64,000 bases of DNA from Cernens ardua (GTDB lineage: Bacteria > Pseudomonadota > Gammaproteobacteria > Pseudomonadales > Halomonadaceae): assembly GCF_051251085.1 (NCBI RefSeq), contig NZ_JBPCZH010000001.1, positions 124,001-188,000 of the forward strand, in the 5' to 3' direction. The notes beneath the pieces were generated by a model that was given only the letters and a program-made list of their open reading frames with translations, was not told the origin of the DNA and did no database searches. Numbering within the stretch: the first letter of the stretch is position 1; each line of letters opens with the position of its first letter. Position numbers and translations under genes: made by a program. Shown here piece after piece: positions 60,341-64,000 of this stretch.

Positions 60341-61087
60341 TCATTGCTCCGGGCTGTCCCATAAAGCACGGTAGCGACTGATCTTGACTGGATTCGGCTC
60401 AATACCATAAGTGTCGAAAAACAATGCGTCATAATGTTTCCCGAAATTGATTGTCCAACTGAGACTATAAGTCGCAATCGCGAGGTCAGACCAACGATCA
60501 GCCACGCCCAAACGCGCCAGATCCACCAGCCCCACGAATTCTCCCTGTGTGTTCATCAGCGTATTGGGTACACAAGGGTCGCCATGACAAACCACTCTGT
60601 CTTCTGGAGCTGGCATAGGCACTTGGGAAGTATCATACCAACTATCCTGAAACGGGCACTCACTGGCTGGACAGGACTCATGCAGTTTTCTCAATCCAAT
60701 GGCCATGGCTTTGACAACACTTTCAGGCTTGAAAATACCTGTATTTGACTTCCACTGTGGTGCGACAGCAGACACAGATGGAATCGCTTGCGTAACGAGC
60801 CAGCTTTCGTGTCGATTCCGACCAGCAGCCAATACCTTGGGAACATTGAAATAACGGCTGGCCCAACGCAGCTTTTCTGCTTCAGTGATTAGATCGACAT
60901 CCGCTAACGCTGACGGTGTGACGTTATCGAGAGATTGCCATTTGATAAAACGGGATACAGTGCGACCATCAACACCGACATGATCTGCACGAAATGTCAT
61001 ACCTTCCAAACCGTTGCGCCAAATCCATTCGAGTGGATCACCCGCGGCCAGAGAATAAACGATTGAAGGAATTTGGGGTGCATGCAT
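60341..61087 (-). CDS. APH(3')-like phosphotransferase, shortened
   Basis: Kinase-fold protein of the aminoglycoside 3'-phosphotransferase family, 248 residues. Kinase residues are in place: Lys in SRFIKW, Glu in LITEAEKLRW, the catalytic loop VVCHGDPCVPN and the metal Asp in GLVDLARLGVADRWSD. Compared with what I recall of APH(3')-II, the segment between CPF and the HGD loop is about 30 residues shorter, a region that contributes to the aminoglycoside site. So the substrate may not be an aminoglycoside, and resistance cannot be assumed. It lies divergent from mntR with no mobile element near, so it looks chromosomal and long resident. Confidence 0.8.
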   Translation of the reverse strand: MHAPQIPSIVYSLAAGDPLEWIWRNGLEGMTFRADHVGVDGRTVSRFIKWQSLDNVTPSALADVDLITEAEKLRWASRYFNVPKVLAAGRNRHESWLVTQAIPSVSAVAPQWKSNTGIFKPESVVKAMAIGLRKLHESCPASECPFQDSWYDTSQVPMPAPEDRVVCHGDPCVPNTLMNTQGEFVGLVDLARLGVADRWSDLAIATYSLSWTINFGKHYDALFFDTYGIEPNPVKISRYRALWDSPEQ

Positions 61088-61172
61088 GAATATATGACTC
61101 GTGAAGGAGCTGAAACGATATGGTATAGGTATAACAACATAGCGTTAAAATAGCATTTATACCATTACTTCG

Positions 61173-61188
61173 CATAATATATATTATG
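61173..61188. promoter_or_regulatory. 16-bp palindrome between aph-like gene and mntR
   Basis: CATAATATATATTATG, a perfect palindrome, lies 86 bp upstream of the APH-like start and 128 bp upstream of mntR. It may be an MntR operator or only an AT-rich promoter element. Confidence 0.3.
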
Positions 61189-61316
61189 TTAAATTGCATA
61201 TGTGTTAGTGAAATCTCTCTAAGGACTTCAGGCAATATTTGTGGTGGCCTGCTATCGACATATTGCGTCATGTGATACCTTATTGCTTATCAAGCGTTTG
61301 AAGAGACTCCCCCTCC

Positions 61317-61757
61317 ATGACTTCCATTCCGCATCACGAGCATTTTGATCGCGTTCGTCAGGATCACCAACGTGAACTTATTGAAGATTACGTTGAAGAG
61401 ATTGCGCACCTTCATCATGCCATGGGTGAAGCGCGCGCCAGTGACCTCGCCGAAAGATTCGGTGTGAGCCCGGCGGCTGTGTCCAAGGTTATCACACGCC
61501 TCAAACGTGATGGCTATGTCACTGCCAGGCCTTATCGGGGTATTTTCCTGACAGAACAAGGTGAATCATTGGCTGAAATGGTTGCCGAGCGCCATCAGGT
61601 TATCCTGAATGTATTGCGTACGCTCGGTGTTGAAGAAGAAATTGCGCGTGCTGATTCTGAAGGTATTGAACACCATTGTAGCGATAGCACTGTGGAGGCA
61701 ATGCGACGTTTTCTAAAAGAACATGCGCTGAAAGCAAAAAAAGAGCCGAAAAAGTAA
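61317..61757 (+). CDS. mntR: Manganese-responsive regulator MntR
   Basis: DtxR-family winged-helix regulator (146 residues) that senses Mn2+ and controls manganese uptake and efflux. The helix-turn-helix is at residues about 40-64 (ASDLAERFGVSPAAVSKVITRL), and the metal-binding residues are suggested by the Asp/Glu/His-rich segments ERHQVILNVLRTLGVEEE and EGIEHHCSDS, with the Cys and His as in the E. coli form. There is no C-terminal FeoA/SH3 domain. ATG 61317 has a weak site. mntH or mntP are not in the window. Confidence 0.9.
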   Translation: MTSIPHHEHFDRVRQDHQRELIEDYVEEIAHLHHAMGEARASDLAERFGVSPAAVSKVITRLKRDGYVTARPYRGIFLTEQGESLAEMVAERHQVILNVLRTLGVEEEIARADSEGIEHHCSDSTVEAMRRFLKEHALKAKKEPKK

Positions 61758-61784
61758 ATTTTGGATAAAACTGGAATCAGTTCC

Positions 61785-62576
61785 TCAACGGTTCAAGAAA
61801 TTATCGACAATGGATTTGAATGCAGTAAATTTCTCTGCATGCACCCAATGTCCGGTCGGCAGTCTTTCTATAGTGAGCTCAGGGAATATTTGTCGTGCCG
61901 CTTTAATACCCTCAGGCGTCACATAGCTCGAATGTTCACCCATGACCAATAGCGTAGGTTGTTCAAAGCGCCCTGCTATTTGCTCCCCATGACTTCCATT
62001 CAAAGGTGTATCCGAAATTTTCGGATATTCCTGAATAATATTCTCCAGAGCAACACGCCAACGCAGTAGTCCTTCTTCGTCACGTACCAGATTGGTCGCG
62101 ATAAACTGCCGAGTACCCAGGTCAGTCAAGAATGGCTGCATGATCATATCAGCCTCACGCCGCTCTTTGATTCTGGCGCCAGCGACAGCCTGCATTGCCT
62201 CAAAGATATCCCTGTGCTCGTGCCTGTAATTCACCGGCGCAATATCTTCGATAACCAGTCGATGAATCAATGCAGGATAAGCACAAGCGAGCGCAATGGC
62301 GGTTTTTCCTCCCATGGAGTGTCCCAGTAAATCGAATTGCCTGACATCGAGTGTGGCCAATGTCTCTACCACATCTGCGGCCATATCGGCATAGTTCATC
62401 GCGGATGTATGCGGAGAACGGCCATGATTTCGTAGATCAAGTGCGATAACATGACGCTCCCGCCCCCAGGCTTTAACCGCAGAGCGCCAATTGTCTGCAC
62501 TCCCCATTAATCCATGAAGAATAACCAGTGGGAATCCGGTGTGCTCTTCCCCGGCAACGATGGCATTAAGAATCAA
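61785..62576 (-). CDS. YbfF-like alpha/beta-hydrolase (esterase)
   Basis: Esterase of 263 residues, close to YbfF in pattern. The oxyanion region is LHGLMGSADNWRS, the nucleophile elbow GHSMGGKTA, and the catalytic histidine lies in LPTGHWVHAEK near the C terminus. YbfF hydrolyses short acyl esters including palmitoyl-CoA and malonyl-CoA in vitro, but the natural role is unknown. TTG at 62576 with GGGA about 8 bp upstream gives the start. Convergent with mntR, 27 bp apart. Confidence 0.88.
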   Translation of the reverse strand: MILNAIVAGEEHTGFPLVILHGLMGSADNWRSAVKAWGRERHVIALDLRNHGRSPHTSAMNYADMAADVVETLATLDVRQFDLLGHSMGGKTAIALACAYPALIHRLVIEDIAPVNYRHEHRDIFEAMQAVAGARIKERREADMIMQPFLTDLGTRQFIATNLVRDEEGLLRWRVALENIIQEYPKISDTPLNGSHGEQIAGRFEQPTLLVMGEHSSYVTPEGIKAARQIFPELTIERLPTGHWVHAEKFTAFKSIVDNFLNR

Positions 62577-62687
62577 AATCCGTTCCCTGTGCTAATGATT
62601 GAATGGTGGTATCGATGTAAGTCGAGATGGGGCCGTCATCCCTCTGATTACGTATATTGAATAGCTGCGGTAACGATTATTCGAGGA

Positions 62688-63341
62688 TCACGTGGTTTTT
62701 CTCATGACTTTCAAAATGGCATTTAACAGGACGCCGTAAAGAGGAATGAAAAAGATCAGGCCAATAATCAATTTGATCGAGTAATCTACCATACCAATTT
62801 CGAACCAATGTGCCGACATGAACGCATCGGGGCTATGGTAGAACGCAATAGCGAAGAATGAGAGCGTATCGATTAGCATGCCGAAAATAGTGGATGCCGT
62901 AGGTGCTATCCACCACTGCTTCATCTGACGCAACTTATCGAAGACCGTAATATCCAGTAATTGCCCGAATACATAGGCGCTGAAACTGGCCAAAGCAATT
63001 CGTCCAACAAATACATTCCAATGGAGCAAGGCATCGAATCCGCGAAAGCTTGCCTGTTGCCACACTACTGATACCCCATAGGAAAGAATAAGTGCCGGCA
63101 ACATAACCCAGGCAATCAAGATGCGTGCGTTGTGCTTACCCAGCAACCTGACGGTCAAGTCGGTCGTGATGAAGATAAAAGGAAAGCTAAATGCGCCCCA
63201 AGTGGTATTAACGCCCCAAAAGTGAATGGGGAGCTGGACAAGGAAATTACTGGCGGCGATTACCAGTATGTGAAAGCACACTAGAAGCGTTAATGCGATT
63301 GTATAGGGGTGGCCGTTGCCCGGGGAAGTATCCGATAACAT
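62688..63341 (-). CDS. yhhQ: Queuosine precursor transporter YhhQ
   Basis: Inner-membrane protein of about 217 residues with six or more helices (ECF-type vitamin uptake/YhhQ family), importing 7-cyano-7-deazaguanine for queuosine in tRNA. Family signs: WGAFSFPFIFITTDLTVRLLG, FVGRIALASFSAYVFGQLLDI, TASTIFGMLIDTLSFFAIAF and DYSIKLIIGLIFFIPLYGV. ATG 63341 is favoured over GTG 63353 on composition, though neither has a strong ribosome binding site. Confidence 0.92.
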   Translation of the reverse strand: MLSDTSPGNGHPYTIALTLLVCFHILVIAASNFLVQLPIHFWGVNTTWGAFSFPFIFITTDLTVRLLGKHNARILIAWVMLPALILSYGVSVVWQQASFRGFDALLHWNVFVGRIALASFSAYVFGQLLDITVFDKLRQMKQWWIAPTASTIFGMLIDTLSFFAIAFYHSPDAFMSAHWFEIGMVDYSIKLIIGLIFFIPLYGVLLNAILKVMRKTT

Positions 63342-63719
63342 TATATTCACCAATGGCTGATCTGTAGATCCTCAAGATCGTAAGTGCCCTATTCTATCTT
63401 GTCTTAATGCCCCATATCCACGCTTCAGGCATTTCAATCAATTGGATTCTGGTAATGAATGAGGAGGTTTAAAAGGCTTTTTGCCTGAGTGAAAGTTATG
63501 AGGTTAATTTAAAATGAATTTCCCATTTTATTTTTGCACTTGTTTCCTTCACATTATTTAGTGGTGTATAACATCAGGTAGAAAATATGCACATACATAA
63601 TAAGGCTAGACTTTGGTCTATAAAATTAATGTTGAGTATAGCATTGGAAAGTTACGCCTTATTATCAATATATAACGCATAGCGAATGCGTAAATAATAT
63701 AAACAGCTAGGATACAACC
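63342..63719. other. AT-rich intergenic, no gene
   Basis: About 378 bp between divergent genes, increasingly AT-rich to the right. It has no open frame of note and no repeat I would call. It should contain the promoter of the MatC-like gene. Confidence 0.5.
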
Positions 63720-64000
63720 GTGAATCATGTTCAGGTAATTTCACTCGTCTTATTGGCAGCGCTGTTAATCCTTTCGATTTCTCGTCGCATTAATATTGGT
63801 CTATTGGGCATTGCTGCTGTGACATTGATCGTTTTCTTGTCGGATATCAGTGTTAAACAGGTCTATCGGGAGTTTCCTGCAGGCATTTTTACGTTGTTGT
63901 TGGGGATTTCGCTGCTTTTTTCCCACTTCGAGCGCAGTGGCGGACTGCCATGGATTATCAAGGGCATCTATTCTGCCATTGGGTCTCGTACCTTTCTGAT
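63720..64000 (+). CDS. Dicarboxylate carrier MatC-type, 5' part only
   Basis: First 93 codons of an inner-membrane transporter, running off the window. The start is GTG 63720, with AGGA about 8 bp upstream. Three hydrophobic segments are seen; the block FPAGIFTLLLGISLLFSHFERSGGLPW corresponds to the N-terminal domain of MatC/DctM-like dicarboxylate carriers, in which FPAxLF and an LLG-x-LLF pattern recur. Substrate probably malonate, malate or another C3/C4 acid. The assignment rests on a third of the protein only. Confidence 0.6.
   Translation, partial: MNHVQVISLVLLAALLILSISRRINIGLLGIAAVTLIVFLSDISVKQVYREFPAGIFTLLLGISLLFSHFERSGGLPWIIKGIYSAIGSRTFL

Noticed and set aside
1..64000. CRISPR arrays, prophage or insertion sequences
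   Set aside because: No regularly spaced repeats, transposase, integrase or phage structural genes were seen anywhere in the window.

Overview
The window looks like chromosomal DNA of a gammaproteobacterium, most likely a relative of the Halomonadaceae/Oceanospirillales. The gene set supports this: TamB, TusBCDE, NfuA, SufE, CysB, AcpH, YihY, YidD, RlmA, cobalamin-dependent MetH, a protein acetyltransferase of the PatZ type and a DUF1244 protein. Base composition is moderate, with clearly AT-richer intergenic stretches. Most genes are ordinary housekeeping or nutrient-acquisition genes in short operons. No phage, transposon, integrase, CRISPR array or rRNA gene was seen. The taxonomic placement is inferred from gene content only.

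Layout. 1-6.3 kb: the 3' part of tamB, msrA, a YheT-like hydrolase whose nucleophile serine is replaced, carbonic anhydrase, glutathione reductase and a DUF1161 secreted protein. 6.3-11.1 kb: a small accessory-looking block with a kinase-fold protein, a Wzx-like flippase, a thymidylate-kinase-like P-loop protein and small ORFs, ending at a tRNA-Ser(TGA) that has its own promoter and terminator. 11.2-13.8 kb: an AhpD-like protein, a Tat-type esterase and dihydrofolate reductase. 13.9-19.8 kb: a divergent GntR regulator and an operon of an NRAMP-fold carrier, a DUF1445 (D-glutamate cyclase-like) protein and the 5-oxoprolinase subunits PxpA, PxpB and PxpC. 19.9-27.1 kb: an iron-siderophore system (permease, ATPase, binding protein, Fur box, TonB-dependent receptor, MFS transporter).

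27.4-33.4 kb: a lipoprotein, tusDCB-tusE (tRNA 2-thiolation), acpH, moaB-moeA, DUF1244 and a GrpB-type protein. 33.7-38.7 kb: a three-domain acyl-CoA-synthetase-like lysine acetyltransferase, dienelactone hydrolase, pdxH and wrbA. 39-46 kb: YihY, a Smr protein with a degenerate motif, a GNAT protein, an NCS1 permease, rlmA and a NIF3-like protein. 46-54 kb: metH, nfuA, a DadA-like oxidase and DUF445. 54-64 kb: a chromosomal KfrA-like coiled-coil protein, sufE, overlapping hisI-yidD, zur, cysB, a gluconate permease, an APH(3')-like kinase, mntR, a YbfF-like esterase, YhhQ and the start of a MatC-type carrier.

What stands out. (1) The carrier in the 5-oxoproline operon has the NRAMP fold but lacks both NRAMP metal-binding motifs. 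With the D-glutamate cyclase-like gene and pxpABC it suggests an uptake and salvage pathway for D-glutamate/pyroglutamate. (2) The kinase-like/flippase/P-loop kinase trio next to tRNA-Ser has no glycosyltransferase or polymerase and matches no pathway I know. (3) Short tandem duplications of 14-21 bp recur in or near the 3' ends of genes; in at least two cases a stop codon lies inside a copy. (4) Several enzymes lack or alter a canonical residue or segment (YheT-like, Smr, APH-like, DHFR). All functional statements are read from motifs and context; no database search was run.
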